The notes under the pieces were generated by a model. The model searched no databases, had not been told where the DNA came from, and worked only from the letters and a program-made list of their open reading frames with translations. A stretch of DNA of 64,000 bases, taken from the NCBI GenBank assembly GCA_023957235.1, contig JAMLHI010000004.1:325422-389421 (forward strand). The letters are read 5' to 3'. Both the position numbers and the translations under genes were made by a program. Shown piece by piece: positions 1-9,185 of this stretch. Within the stretch, counting starts at the first letter, position 1. Every line of letters begins with the position of its first letter. The DNA is from Chitinophagales bacterium. Its GTDB lineage: Bacteria; Bacteroidota; Bacteroidia; Chitinophagales; JADIYW01.

Positions 1-315
1 ACAAGTATTCGCAACATACATCTGATGTTGCCATACTTCAAGGCAAGCAAATCCCAACCACTCCCCACTTGTGGGATGAATGGCTATGACTGCCAGTCCA
101 TTAAGAATTTTATCAAAGATGTATTGTGGTGAACGAAGAGCAATCCCTGTTTGTCTCTGTTCAGAAGAGAGATTGATTTCATTAGCTATTTCTGTAGCCC
201 ACTTCAGATCTTCAGAAGTGGCTAAACGTATATTATAATTAATTGAAGGGTTCAAGGCGTTAGTTTTAAAGTGGTAAAAGTCGTTTGGAAATAAGATTGA
301 GAAATCTTGAATCAC
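1..315 (-). CDS. GNAT family N-acetyltransferase, N-terminal part (runs off left edge)
   Basis: An open minus-strand frame runs from about 380 to the left edge with no stop. It reads YNIRLATSEDLKWATEIAN, later RQTGIALRSPQYIFDK and GEWLGFACLEVWQHQMYVAN. This matches my recollection of a Bacteroidota acetyltransferase whose N-terminus reads (V/I)R.AT..DL..A..I followed by GIA.RSP.Y and W.GF...E.W....VAN. That family often opens arginine-biosynthesis operons (before argG/argC), so arg genes may continue to the left; this is inference. No ATG is present in frame after the TAA near 382. Possible starts are TTG 333, GTG 315 and TTG 255, the last falling just before the first conserved residues. The acetyl-CoA binding motif lies outside the window, so catalytic competence cannot be judged. 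Confidence 0.6.
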   Translation of the reverse strand, partial: MIQDFSILFPNDFYHFKTNALNPSINYNIRLATSEDLKWATEIANEINLSSEQRQTGIALRSPQYIFDKILNGLAVIAIHPTSGEWLGFACLEVWQHQMYVANTC

Positions 316-613
316 AAAGATGTGATTGAGCAACTCTAGCCACGCCTCAATAAAAATGAAATACAAAACACATATTTCGCTTTAATATCTTTGGGAGATA
401 TCTTAGAAAATAGTGAGAAATGGATTTTTTCTGTATTCACTTTTTAATTTGTAGAAGCAAATATAATTTTTATTGGATTCATTATTGTCATGAGAATTTC
501 ATAAATGAAGATTAAGCCAATTATATTTTATGAATTTCAATCTCATTAGATTTAGTTAGAATATAATTAAATTTTTTTTAATTAACTTTCCTACACTAAA
601 CACGCAATTAAAG

Positions 614-1471
614 ATGAATAATTTACGATTTAAGCTATTCCATATTAGTATTTTTTGTTGCCTATTAATATTGTCTTGTAAAAAAGACGATGAAGAAGGA
701 AAGAAGACTCCTCCAGTCAAAGAGCCTCCAGTTGCTAATGTTGATTTCCCAAAGTTATTTGATGATAGTCATCAGATGGTTGTTATTGCTCATCGTGGAG
801 GTGGAAGCGGTCTTGCTGAAAATACTATCGAAGCATTTGAAAGTGCGATAGCTGAAGGTGTAGATTATGTTGAGATTGACCTGAGGACGACAAAAGATAG
901 TGTTTTGGTCATTATGCATGATTCGGATATAGATGCAACGACCAATGGTACAGGAAATGTCAGAGATATGACTTGGGAAGAGTTAAGTCAATATAAGGTC
1001 AATGGAAAATATGATATTCCTAGGCTTGAAACAGTATTGAATACTTGCAAAGGAAGAGTGAATATCTATGTAGATTTTAAAGATGCTGACCCAGAGCAAA
1101 CTTATACTGTGATTAAAGCTCATAATATGGAAGCTCATTTTGTGCTGTATCTCAATAGTGTTGATAAATTAAAAGGATGGAGGGCAGTGGCTCCAAGAGT
1201 GCCAGCCATTGGGAGTATTCCATTGAATGCTAATCCTTCTGAAATAGAGAAAATTTTAGCTGACGCTGACTATGATATTATCGACAATGCATACAATCCT
1301 GCTGTTGTTCAGGCTTTACATCAAAAAGGTAAGAAAGTGTGGCTGGACATTGAAGGCCCATGGGAAAATCCAAATATGTGGAATACTATTTTAGGATTTG
1401 GAGTGGATGGACTTCAAACAGATAAATCCAAACCATTGATAGATTTTTTGATTAAGAACAATAAGAGATAG
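614..1471 (+). CDS. Glycerophosphodiester phosphodiesterase, lipoprotein
   Basis: The 285-aa protein starts with a lipoprotein signal peptide ending in the lipobox LILSC (Cys22). The residues after the cysteine are KKDDEEG, which resembles the Lys/acid-rich surface-export signal described for Bacteroidota lipoproteins, so a cell-surface location is likely. The GDPD barrel follows: IAHRGGG and AENTIEAFE near residues 58-75, VDYVEIDLRTTKD and VIMHD near 84-103. These supply the catalytic His pair and the metal-binding Glu/Asp residues of the family. It should hydrolyse glycerophosphodiesters to glycerol-3-phosphate and an alcohol, as in phosphate or lipid-headgroup scavenging. The gene stands alone and converges on the FkbM methyltransferase gene 24 nt away. 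A weak -7-like box (TAACTTTC) lies at 583-590. Confidence 0.9.
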   Translation: MNNLRFKLFHISIFCCLLILSCKKDDEEGKKTPPVKEPPVANVDFPKLFDDSHQMVVIAHRGGGSGLAENTIEAFESAIAEGVDYVEIDLRTTKDSVLVIMHDSDIDATTNGTGNVRDMTWEELSQYKVNGKYDIPRLETVLNTCKGRVNIYVDFKDADPEQTYTVIKAHNMEAHFVLYLNSVDKLKGWRAVAPRVPAIGSIPLNANPSEIEKILADADYDIIDNAYNPAVVQALHQKGKKVWLDIEGPWENPNMWNTILGFGVDGLQTDKSKPLIDFLIKNNKR

Positions 1472-1495
1472 TGAATATCCAATTTTGAGATAAAA

Positions 1496-2299
1496 TTATT
1501 TTTTGACAGCTAAGTAGTTGATAGTCATAAATATTTCATAGGTTTCCTTATAGACAGGCAACTCAAGAAGCCCGTCTTTTAAGATGCGATAAATTGTATA
1601 ATCATCTTTTAATAAATAATAGAAATCTTGGAAGTATGTCCTAGAATCTATATTACATCCTCCAAATTCAAATTGAATAAAATCTATTTTTTTATGTTTC
1701 AACGTTTCGTTGGCTCCTTTCAAAGCACTGAGTTCATGACCTTCTATATCTAATTTTAGAAAATGAATATGTGCTATTTGATTTTCAGCACAATATTTAT
1801 CAATAGTAGTCAATTTAATTTCTTCAGATTGGTTCATTTGGATACCCCAATGATCTAGTTTTCTCTGGTAAACTGATGCTAGACCTGAACCTTCTTGATC
1901 AGTAAATAATAACTGCTGGAATTCTTTATCGCTAAACCCAAAATTATTTCCTAATATGTTTTTGATGCCTTGAGTGTTTGTTTTGAAAATTTCAAAAGTA
2001 CTTTTTGAAGGTTCAAAAGAATAGATTTGAGTATTGCCATCAAAAACATTTGACAATGCTGTGGCATATTTACCTACATTAGCCCCTACATCAAAGATGA
2101 CAATAGATGGCTCGTTTTTGAGTTGTTTTTTAATATAATTGGCTACATATAACTCACCACTTTGATGGAAATATCCTCCATTGCCAAAATTCATTTGCCT
2201 GAGAGAAAGTTGAAATAATTGATCCCAGATATATTGATTGCTGATTTTATAAAGAATATTGATGACAAATTCTTGAATTATCTTTTTTAATTTTTTCAT
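1496..2299 (-). CDS. FkbM family SAM-dependent methyltransferase
   Basis: The 267-aa protein has a class I methyltransferase core: the SAM-binding loop IVIFDVGANVGKYATALS lies near residues 67-84 and LKLDIEGHELSALKGA near 180-195, both diagnostic of FkbM/Methyltransf_21 proteins. Members O-methylate sugars or other small molecules; the substrate cannot be told here. The N-terminal 50 residues are basic and hydrophobic without a clear signal peptide, so it is probably cytoplasmic or loosely membrane-associated. No glycan cluster is adjacent: the neighbours are a convergent lipoprotein phosphodiesterase gene and an FKBP gene upstream on the same strand, 62 nt away. Confidence 0.85.
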   Translation of the reverse strand: MKKLKKIIQEFVINILYKISNQYIWDQLFQLSLRQMNFGNGGYFHQSGELYVANYIKKQLKNEPSIVIFDVGANVGKYATALSNVFDGNTQIYSFEPSKSTFEIFKTNTQGIKNILGNNFGFSDKEFQQLLFTDQEGSGLASVYQRKLDHWGIQMNQSEEIKLTTIDKYCAENQIAHIHFLKLDIEGHELSALKGANETLKHKKIDFIQFEFGGCNIDSRTYFQDFYYLLKDDYTIYRILKDGLLELPVYKETYEIFMTINYLAVKK

Positions 2300-2361
2300 C
2301 AGTGCACTCTCTATTAAAAAATCTTGAAATAAGATAACTCTTGAAAAGAAAGGAATTTGGA

Positions 2362-2868
2362 TTAGAAACCATTGACAGTTACTTCAAAGTAGAGGTAAGA
2401 TTTTGCAGGAATATCACTACTTGCTTTGTCGCCATAAGCTAATGATGGAGGCAAAAATAATCTAATCTTTCCATCTCTACCTATTAATCTCACACCTTGT
2501 TGCCAGCCAGCGATATTTTGATATAACATAAATGTTGCACCTTCTCTTGAATCAAATACATTTCCATTAAAAAATCTTCCTTTGTAATCAACATTCACAC
2601 TAGAGCATGTTTCTGCCCTTTCATTGTCCCCAGGTTTTTCAATGATGTAATAAAAACCATTTGGATGTTGAACTGCTTGTTTCAATAATGTATCAGGGTC
2701 ATTATTGGCAATTCTCTGATCGATATAATTTTTGATAAAATCAATTTCTTCTTGTGGAGCTTTGGTATTGTTGTCAGTACAGTCTATCCCATATAAATTG
2801 GTGCTTTTTTTACAAGAAATCAATAATAGGCAGAATGTAATAAGATAAATAATAGGTTTCATATTCAT
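2362..2868 (-). CDS. FKBP-type peptidyl-prolyl isomerase lipoprotein
   Basis: This 168-aa protein has a short lipoprotein signal with lipobox LLISC (Cys19, or Cys17 if translation starts at the third codon). The mature N-terminus is CKKST, without the acidic run of a surface-export signal, so an inner-leaflet, periplasm-facing location is likelier. The C-terminal half is an FKBP domain: VDYKGRFFNGNVFDSRE, then GWQQGVRLI, IRLFLPPSLAYGD and the closing YLYFEVTVNGF. It should catalyse proline isomerisation in envelope proteins. A -7 promoter box (TAGTTTTG on the minus strand) ends only 10 nt before the ATG. Confidence 0.9.
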   Translation of the reverse strand: MNMKPIIYLITFCLLLISCKKSTNLYGIDCTDNNTKAPQEEIDFIKNYIDQRIANNDPDTLLKQAVQHPNGFYYIIEKPGDNERAETCSSVNVDYKGRFFNGNVFDSREGATFMLYQNIAGWQQGVRLIGRDGKIRLFLPPSLAYGDKASSDIPAKSYLYFEVTVNGF

Positions 2869-3214
2869 TTTAAAAGGACAAAACTAAAAATAATGATTGA
2901 CTTTGTATTTTTCTTTTCCAATCATTTTATGCTCTTGCTGAATTCAAGCTTGAAATATTAATTTACTGTACTATTAATATTATAAATAGTCTTTTTTGAA
3001 TTATTTTTCATACAATAGGGTAAATGTACAATTTGAATATGTAATACATTGTTTTATAGAAAATATTATATTGACATATTAAATTATGGCGTAAAAAATC
3101 AATATGATGATATTAGGAGAATATTTAGAAAATAAAAAAAATAAAAAAAATCAAAATTACCTTTGGTGAATTCAAGATTTTCGATTTACATTTATTGCCG
3201 TAAGTAAACAAGAC
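2869..3214. other. 346-bp intergenic region between divergent genes
   Basis: Very AT-rich sequence separating the divergent FKBP gene and the 131-aa acidic-tail protein gene. Apart from the FKBP -7 box at its left end I see no open frame of protein-like composition, hairpin or RNA gene. The A-rich tract near 3129-3150 lies about 65-85 nt upstream of the 3215 start and could be an upstream promoter element or simply composition. Confidence 0.5.
2879..2886 (-). promoter_or_regulatory. -7 box of the FKBP gene
   Basis: Minus-strand TAGTTTTG matches the Bacteroidota TAnnTTTG box. No clear -33 TTTG was found at 19-21 nt. The box ends 10 nt before the ATG at 2868, so the predicted transcript has a leader of only a few nucleotides. 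Confidence 0.5.
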
Positions 3215-3610
3215 ATGACAAAAAGAAAAGTAATAGTTGATTACAAGAATGTGCCTGAAGAGGTTTTGCAAAAGCTTGCTGAAAAATATCCTCATGGATA
3301 TAATAAGGCAATTATTAAATTCCAAAATGCAAAAGGTGAAACTGTCTCAGTAGTACCAATTGAGACGGATGATACCTCTTATTTGGTAAAGGTGAGCACT
3401 CAATTGCAAACAATGGTCAATAATGTAGATGTTGATGATTTTGATGATTTGGTAATTGAAGTAGATACTCCTGCGAAAGGTGCTTTTGGAGATGATGAAT
3501 TTGATAATAATGATGATGAAGATGATCGTAGCTACCGTGATGAAGAAGAAGACAGTCTTGATGATCACATGGAAGAAGCAGAAAATATAGCTGACGATTC
3601 AGATTATTAA
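3215..3610 (+). CDS. Conserved small protein with acidic tail
   Basis: 131 aa: an N-terminal domain (about residues 1-85, beginning MTKRKVIVDYKNVPEEVLQK) and a strongly acidic low-complexity tail (about 90-131) rich in Asp/Glu. I recall Bacteroidota homologues with the same opening (K-x-V-I-V-D-Y/F, PxGY, FKNAKGE, DTxYLVK). Some databases label them DNA primase, but I see no primase motif, zinc finger or Toprim signature, so that name should not be trusted. The tail could bind basic partners such as DNA-binding or ribosomal proteins (inference). It is monocistronic, with a good terminator 25 nt after its stop. Confidence 0.75.
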   Translation: MTKRKVIVDYKNVPEEVLQKLAEKYPHGYNKAIIKFQNAKGETVSVVPIETDDTSYLVKVSTQLQTMVNNVDVDDFDDLVIEVDTPAKGAFGDDEFDNNDDEDDRSYRDEEEDSLDDHMEEAENIADDSDY

Positions 3611-3634
3611 TTTTTATAAGCGTATAAATATTAT

Positions 3635-3665
3635 GGGAGAAGCGAAAACTTCTCCCTTTGTTTTT
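3635..3665 (+). terminator. Rho-independent terminator
   Basis: The 8-bp stem GGGAGAAG/CTTCTCCC with loop CGAAAA is followed by TTTGTTTTT. It ends the acidic-tail protein transcript and touches the 3' end of the convergent DUF4112 gene. Confidence 0.85.
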
Positions 3666-4152
3666 AAAATAAGTTCTGAAGAATATCGTAAATCATATAA
3701 AACAAATAAACCATCGCAACTAGGACGATTGTAAAAATGCTGAAAAGGAACAAGATAACAGGTATCAATACACTCCATGCGCTACCTTGATTTTTGCCAT
3801 ATTGGTAATGATCTAGTGCTAGTTTTAGATTTCGTTCATTAGTTTTAAAAAAGAAATCTAAAATACTACCTAAAAAAGGGATAATACTCAAAAGTATATC
3901 AATGAAAATATTGACAGACATCTTTGCAATGACCTTCCCACTACCATTGTTTTTCAATAGAGCGACCATGATACTTCCAGATATAATAAAGCCAATATAA
4001 TTACCTATTACAGGTACTAACCCAATAATAGGTTCTAAACCTATCGTTTTTCTTAAAAATGGAATTTTGATAGAACTATCCATCAATTTTACAATTCTAG
4101 AAATGTTTTGTAAATCTTTAGGAACTTTTTGATATAAGGGTTCCCCTTTCAT
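3664..4152 (-). CDS. DUF4112 membrane protein
   Basis: 162 aa. The region LMDSSIKIPFLRKTIGLEPI followed by GLVPVIGNYIGFIISG, and then LLSIIPFLGSILDFFFKTNE, is the DUF4112 pattern. I count about three hydrophobic membrane segments (residues about 45-70, 85-105, 128-155). Function is unknown. There is no lipobox or signal peptide. It lies 89 nt downstream of the 153-aa hypothetical gene on the same strand and may be co-transcribed with it. Confidence 0.8.
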   Translation of the reverse strand: MKGEPLYQKVPKDLQNISRIVKLMDSSIKIPFLRKTIGLEPIIGLVPVIGNYIGFIISGSIMVALLKNNGSGKVIAKMSVNIFIDILLSIIPFLGSILDFFFKTNERNLKLALDHYQYGKNQGSAWSVLIPVILFLFSIFTIVLVAMVYLFYMIYDILQNLF

Positions 4153-4241
4153 TTATGGTATATGATTTTATTTGTTTTTTAATTTGATACTTTATAGCTG
4201 TTTTGATTGCTCTACGTCTGCCCTTTTAAAATTGCATAATT

Positions 4242-4703
4242 CTAAAGAGAAATCATATCGAGCCCCATTAGATTTTTTTCTTCATGAGATACCGACAATC
4301 TTCCTAACAGTCCTCCAGAAGCACGGGCTACAGCTCTTGCTAGACCTCTCCAGCTCTCCAATAAGCTATGAGCATAATTTTTATTTATCTTAGAAAAGAT
4401 TTGATTGACTTTAGATAATTCTTCAGAAATTTCGTGAATGCGCTGAGTGAAATCAATATTTTTATATTTTGCCCATTCTTGTTCAAAAATATAATCATAA
4501 TCAGGTGCTACCCAATTGTAATAATCATGAACTAAAACATCCCCATGATCTTTTCTAAATTCTGTTGACAAGTGCCCTACATGAATTTCTTTTTCGTTCA
4601 AATTATTATCTGCAGAGCCTATCAAAATTGTTACTAAAGCTGGAATCTTTTTTAGAAGGGCAAATTCTTCTTCGTTCAAATCTTTTAAATGATGTAAGTT
4701 CAT
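4242..4703 (-). CDS. Hypothetical protein, TerB-like N-terminal helices
   Basis: 153 aa, soluble and mostly helical. The N-terminal part, EEEFALLKKIPALVTILIGSADN, followed by NLNEKEI, recalls the acidic metal-binding segment of TerB-like (tellurite resistance B) helical proteins, but this is only a resemblance. Residues about 115-145 carry SLLESWRGLARAVARASGG, a short amphipathic stretch. No catalytic motif is visible. It sits upstream of the DUF4112 gene on the same strand and divergent from the mutase gene. Confidence 0.6.
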   Translation of the reverse strand: MNLHHLKDLNEEEFALLKKIPALVTILIGSADNNLNEKEIHVGHLSTEFRKDHGDVLVHDYYNWVAPDYDYIFEQEWAKYKNIDFTQRIHEISEELSKVNQIFSKINKNYAHSLLESWRGLARAVARASGGLLGRLSVSHEEKNLMGLDMISL

Positions 4704-4908
4704 AGTTTTTGTCTTTTAATTTTATAAATATTTGTAGTGTATATAACAATGTATTCAATGTTTTTGTTTCAAATTTTGTACCATATAAAAGTATAGATAA
4801 AAATTATAAACCATCAAATAATTGAAATAATTGAAATTTATTTTCTTTAGTAGGAAGTTAAATTGTCAAAAGTGTTAGAATGGAATTCAAATGTTTTAAT
4901 TTTATGCT

Positions 4909-7047
4909 ATGACTACACGTTTGGATTTTTCTAATGTTGATATTGATAAGAATATAGTTCAAGATTTTGAAGTGAAAGGAGTTTGGCAAGCTCCAGAAAA
5001 TATTGTGGTTCCGACCCAAGTAAATTTATCTCAAATCAAAGAAGTTGAACATTTGAAGTATCAGGCTGCTGGCATTGCGCCCTACTTACGAGGTCCGTAT
5101 AGTACAATGTATGTTCGTCAACCTTGGACAATTCGTCAATATGCTGGTTTTTCTACTGCTGAGGCTTCCAATGCATTTTACAGAAAAAACCTTCAAGCTG
5201 GTCAGAAAGGTCTTTCGGTGGCTTTTGATTTAGCTACTCACAGAGGATATGATAGCGACCATGAAAGAGTGGTCGGAGACGTAGGAAAAGCAGGTGTAGC
5301 TATAGATTCAGTGGAAGATATGAAAGTATTGTTTCAAAATATTCCATTGGGTGATGTGTCTGTTTCTATGACGATGAATGGGGCAGTTTTGCCTATTATG
5401 GCTTTTTATATTGTAGCAGCAGAAGAGCAAAATGTAGCAGCAGAGCAATTGAGTGGGACGATACAAAATGATATTTTGAAAGAGTTTATGGTGAGAAATA
5501 CCTATATCTATCCACCTAAACCTTCAATGAGGATTATTTCTGATATTTTTCAGTTTACTTCTCAGTATATGCCCAAATTTAATTCTATAAGTATTTCAGG
5601 ATATCACATGCAGGAAGCTGGGGCAACAGCTGATTTAGAGTTGGCCTATACGCTGGCAGATGGATTGGAGTATGTGCGTACAGGTATTGATGCAGGATTA
5701 GAAATAGATAGCTTTGCCCCGCGCTTATCTTTTTTCTGGGCAATTGGGATGAATCATTTTATGGAAATTGCCAAAATGAGAGCGGCGAGAGTACTTTGGG
5801 CAGAGATGATTCAAAAATTCAATCCTAAAAACCCTAAATCTTTGGCTTTACGAGCACATTGTCAGACATCAGGATGGAGTCTTACAGAGCAAGATCCTTA
5901 TAACAATATTGCTAGAACTTGTATAGAAGCACTAGCAGCGGTGATGGGTGGAACCCAGTCTTTGCACACCAATGCACTAGATGAAGCCATTGCATTGCCT
6001 ACTGACTTCTCAGCAAGAATAGCTAGGAATACTCAAATATATCTTCAACAGGAAACTCAGGTTTGCAGAACAGTAGATCCGTGGGGAGGTTCCTATTATT
6101 TAGAATATCTTACAGATCAATTAATTCAAAAAGCTCGCAAGTTGATTGAAGAAGTTGAATCTTATGGAGGAATGGTAAAAGCCATAGAAGCAGGAATTCC
6201 TAAAATGAGAATAGAAGAAGCTGCTACGAGAAAACAAGCTAAAATAGATGGTGGAACAGATAAAATTATTGGTGTAAATCATTTTTCTGATGTTGCAGAT
6301 ATTGATTTAGAAATATTGGAAGTGGATAATACTCAAGTGCGGTTCAAGCAATTAGATAATTTGTCTAAATTAAAGTTGGAAAGAAACGCTGAACAAGTTG
6401 AAAAAGCATTGATAGCTCTCCAGAAGGCAGCCGAATCTAATACTGGTAATTTGTTGGAGCTAGCAGTGCAAGCTGCTAGAGCGAGGGCAACATTAGGAGA
6501 AATCTCTTCTGCACTCGAAAAAATTTATGGAAGATATGCTGCTCATATTAAATCTATTTCAGGAATTTATTCTTCACAGTTGAGTATGGATGATAATTTT
6601 AAAAAAGCGAGAGGTTTATCTGACCAATTTGCAAAGATTGTAGGGCGAAGACCTCGGATTTTGGTAGCCAAATTGGGTCAGGATGGACACGATAGGGGAG
6701 CCAAAGTGATTTCTACTGGTTTTGTTGATGTAGGCTTTGATGTGGATATTGGACCTTTGTTCCAAACACCAGCAGAGGCTGCTTTAATGGCAGCGGAAAA
6801 TGATGTACATGTCTTAGGTGTTTCTTCTTTAGCAGCAGGGCACAAAACTCTCGTCCCTCAAGTGATGGCAGAATTGCAGAAAATTGGTCGTTCAGATATT
6901 TTGGTGGTTTGTGGAGGTGTAATCCCTAAACAGGATTATGATTTTCTATATAGTTCAGGAGTTGTTGGAGTTTATGGACCAGGAACTAACATATCCAAAT
7001 CTGCTATAGATATATTGGAGCTGTTAATTAAAGGTTATTCAAATTAA
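4909..7047 (+). CDS. mutB: Methylmalonyl-CoA mutase, large (catalytic) subunit
   Basis: This 712-aa adenosylcobalamin enzyme interconverts succinyl-CoA and (R)-methylmalonyl-CoA. The N-terminal TIM barrel carries the substrate segment [20 protein letters not shown] (residues about 60-80) and [20 protein letters not shown]. The C-terminal B12 domain carries [11 protein letters not shown] with the cobalt-ligating His594, and GGVIP later. Length fits MutB/ScpA. Usually in this phylum a small subunit gene (mutA) abuts mutB, but none is adjacent here: upstream is a divergent hypothetical gene and downstream a convergent secreted protein gene. Either mutA lies elsewhere or the enzyme works as a homodimer like E. 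coli ScpA. Confidence 0.97.
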   Translation: MTTRLDFSNVDIDKNIVQDFEVKGVWQAPENIVVPTQVNLSQIKEVEHLKYQAAGIAPYLRGPYSTMYVRQPWTIRQYAGFSTAEASNAFYRKNLQAGQKGLSVAFDLATHRGYDSDHERVVGDVGKAGVAIDSVEDMKVLFQNIPLGDVSVSMTMNGAVLPIMAFYIVAAEEQNVAAEQLSGTIQNDILKEFMVRNTYIYPPKPSMRIISDIFQFTSQYMPKFNSISISGYHMQEAGATADLELAYTLADGLEYVRTGIDAGLEIDSFAPRLSFFWAIGMNHFMEIAKMRAARVLWAEMIQKFNPKNPKSLALRAHCQTSGWSLTEQDPYNNIARTCIEALAAVMGGTQSLHTNALDEAIALPTDFSARIARNTQIYLQQETQVCRTVDPWGGSYYLEYLTDQLIQKARKLIEEVESYGGMVKAIEAGIPKMRIEEAATRKQAKIDGGTDKIIGVNHFSDVADIDLEILEVDNTQVRFKQLDNLSKLKLERNAEQVEKALIALQKAAESNTGNLLELAVQAARARATLGEISSALEKIYGRYAAHIKSISGIYSSQLSMDDNFKKARGLSDQFAKIVGRRPRILVAKLGQDGHDRGAKVISTGFVDVGFDVDIGPLFQTPAEAALMAAENDVHVLGVSSLAAGHKTLVPQVMAELQKIGRSDILVVCGGVIPKQDYDFLYSSGVVGVYGPGTNISKSAIDILELLIKGYSN

Positions 7048-7113
7048 TCAGTTTGTTGAATCTTGAAGATAGAATCCGTTGTTGTTAATTATATCTCGTA
7101 TTAAATTGGATGC

Positions 7114-9084
7114 CTAAATTGATTCCTGCTGAATTTTTATGATTTGATTTTTAGCTTTAAATTTCTTTATAGTCTGAACAGATTTATCTGGCCATGTGAT
7201 TTCAATTTCAATCAACTTATTGTCTTTGGGTATAAACCATAGATTTTGACCTGCGCCATTTCCTTGACTGTCAATTGCTTGTATAATCCTCATTCTCCTT
7301 GTCTCTTGTCCTTTTATATTTTGAGTCGTCACAATAATTTTTGCTCCTAAAGCATCATTCCTTTCCTTTCCTTCTAAAATAATTTGATAGAATTTTCCTC
7401 CGAGGTTATTTTGTAGATAAGAAGCAATAGTTTCTTTTAATAAGGGGTAGTTATTCCCTCCTTTCATCCAAATGACTGGTTGTTGTGTTTTAAAATTAGG
7501 GGTGATGCCTATGCTATGAATATAATTAGGCGGGTTGTCTAATTGAAAATTTTCTGATAAAAGTTGATTATTCTGATATTGATAAAGTTGAATTGGGTAA
7601 TATTCATCCCATTCAATCCCTCCTCCAAATAAGATATAAGGTTTGCTTTCTCCATTGTCAATATTTACCGACGTTTTAGCATAAGATAATAATGGATATT
7701 GTTGTATGGGATGCTCTTGGCTCATCGTATCCAATGTCCACATTAATGGGTATTCATCGGGGCGATATTTCCCTATCAGCATATTGAAGATTATATCTTT
7801 TTTGTCAGGGGAGAAATTAGTATTAGAGATTATATTTTGAGATAAATTACCATCAAAATCGCCTACTATAAATTGCCCTCCACTATATGGATATGCTAAC
7901 TCTTTGTTTTGAGACTGATTGATAAAAAAAGGATATTGTTGTTCTATTTTTTTAAAGATATAAGCATAGTTGGGGCCTTTAAATGTACTCAATAATAAAT
8001 CCTCATTGTTATCTTGATTAATATCTGCTACCCAACAATCTACTATATGATTTGGACTTGTAATAATTCCATATAATTTTGAAGACTCTTTGAATTTCAA
8101 ATTTTCATCTTGAATAAAAAGCAGGGAGTTATAACCTTCATTGCCTATAAATATATCCAATTTTTTATCTTTATTGGCATCAAGAAAGCATACACAATTG
8201 GCACGTTGAGGAACATTGAATCCTGCTGTAGAAGAGATATCTTTGTAAGTTCCATCTTTTTGATTGATGAGAATTGAAGGATATAGATATTCTTTATTAA
8301 GGTGAATATTTTTTCTGACAATCATTAGATCTTGATATCCATCATTATTGATATCTATAGCATATAATCTGTGACCACCAGGAATGTTTTCGAGCTTTGA
8401 AGCTGATGTGACATCTTCCCATTGTCCTTTTTTGTTGAGTTCCAATAGTTGTATATTTTGCCTATATCCATTAGAAATCAATAAATTGGTGCTTAGTAGA
8501 TTTCTTTCTGTGGCTACAATAGCTCCTGGATATTGAGCAGGATTGAGTTGAGAGGGCAATAGGGTAATAGGAGTAAATAGATTATTTTTTTTGGACTTAT
8601 CTTCTAACATCTTGCTGACCCAATACCATTTCATGGCTTCATTAGGTTGACTAGAAATGCTAGTGGTTTTTAAAAAATGTAATAAATTATTTTTTTTTGT
8701 TGCACATAAGGTGCTGTCACTATTTTGTGGGCATGATTGGTAATCGATAAATAATTTTGAAGCTAATAATTCATTAGTGATAGAAGGTGCATTTTTTTGG
8801 CTGATAATAATAAGGCTATCAGCAATATCCCACTTTGATGCAAGTACTTGATACAAAAAAGTTGTTCTAAAGGCTGTATTATATTCTTCAGTATCTTGAT
8901 TAAAATAAGTATTTAATTCTTTTAAGGTTGTTTCAGCTGTCCTATTTATGTTTTCAAATTGATATAAAAATGGAAAAGTATCCTTTTGAATAATATGCCA
9001 GAGGTCTTGATGAGATTGTGCGTGAATTATATGATGATGACAAAAGGAAAACAGTAATAGAAATAAACTTAGCCACTTTTTCAT
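7114..9084 (-). CDS. Secreted FG-GAP repeat protein with UnbV/ASPIC C-terminus
   Basis: Translation is taken from the ATG at 9084 (MKKWLSLFLLLFSFCHHHII), which gives a clean signal peptide cut near HAQS. An in-frame start 63 nt further upstream would lie inside the terminator of the preceding gene. The mature protein carries at least four FG-GAP-type calcium loops: DINNDGYQDLMIV, LDANKDKKLDIFIGN, DINQDNNEDLLLST and DFDGNLSQN. It ends in an ASPIC/UnbV module (GKERNDALGAKI ... IEIEITWPDKSVQTI). Such proteins form beta-propellers and are exported or surface-held in Bacteroidota; the ligand is unknown. No sorting domain or SusCD partner is visible. Length is about 656 aa. Confidence 0.85.
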   Translation of the reverse strand: MKKWLSLFLLLFSFCHHHIIHAQSHQDLWHIIQKDTFPFLYQFENINRTAETTLKELNTYFNQDTEEYNTAFRTTFLYQVLASKWDIADSLIIISQKNAPSITNELLASKLFIDYQSCPQNSDSTLCATKKNNLLHFLKTTSISSQPNEAMKWYWVSKMLEDKSKKNNLFTPITLLPSQLNPAQYPGAIVATERNLLSTNLLISNGYRQNIQLLELNKKGQWEDVTSASKLENIPGGHRLYAIDINNDGYQDLMIVRKNIHLNKEYLYPSILINQKDGTYKDISSTAGFNVPQRANCVCFLDANKDKKLDIFIGNEGYNSLLFIQDENLKFKESSKLYGIITSPNHIVDCWVADINQDNNEDLLLSTFKGPNYAYIFKKIEQQYPFFINQSQNKELAYPYSGGQFIVGDFDGNLSQNIISNTNFSPDKKDIIFNMLIGKYRPDEYPLMWTLDTMSQEHPIQQYPLLSYAKTSVNIDNGESKPYILFGGGIEWDEYYPIQLYQYQNNQLLSENFQLDNPPNYIHSIGITPNFKTQQPVIWMKGGNNYPLLKETIASYLQNNLGGKFYQIILEGKERNDALGAKIIVTTQNIKGQETRRMRIIQAIDSQGNGAGQNLWFIPKDNKLIEIEITWPDKSVQTIKKFKAKNQIIKIQQESI

Positions 9085-9111
9085 AGAATTAAAGATAGAT
9101 GACAATTTTAT

Positions 9112-9144
9112 AAAAAAAAAGTCCCAGCCTTTACGGACTGGGAC
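9112..9144 (-). terminator. Rho-independent terminator of the LEA-like gene
   Basis: Read on the minus strand: stem GTCCCAG/CTGGGAC with a 10-nt loop followed by nine T. It lies about 40 nt past the stop of the LEA-like gene and just before the FG-GAP protein's ATG, which separates the two transcripts. Confidence 0.85.
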
Positions 9145-9185
9145 CAAACACTACGAATGTTTGAAACACGCATCTTTACTGAAAA

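Noticed and set aside
316-613. ArgR-type operator upstream of the left-edge acetyltransferase
   Set aside because: Sequences such as TGTATTCAC and TGAATTTCA are present, but no paired boxes with ArgR spacing or symmetry could be made out.
3125-3325. 66-aa minus-strand frame and similar short frames on the opposite strand of real genes
   Set aside because: Composition is random and they overlap clearly better genes on the other strand.
9085-9147. Upstream Met (9147) for the FG-GAP protein
   Set aside because: It falls in the terminator stem of the LEA-like gene; starting at 9084 yields a clean signal peptide.
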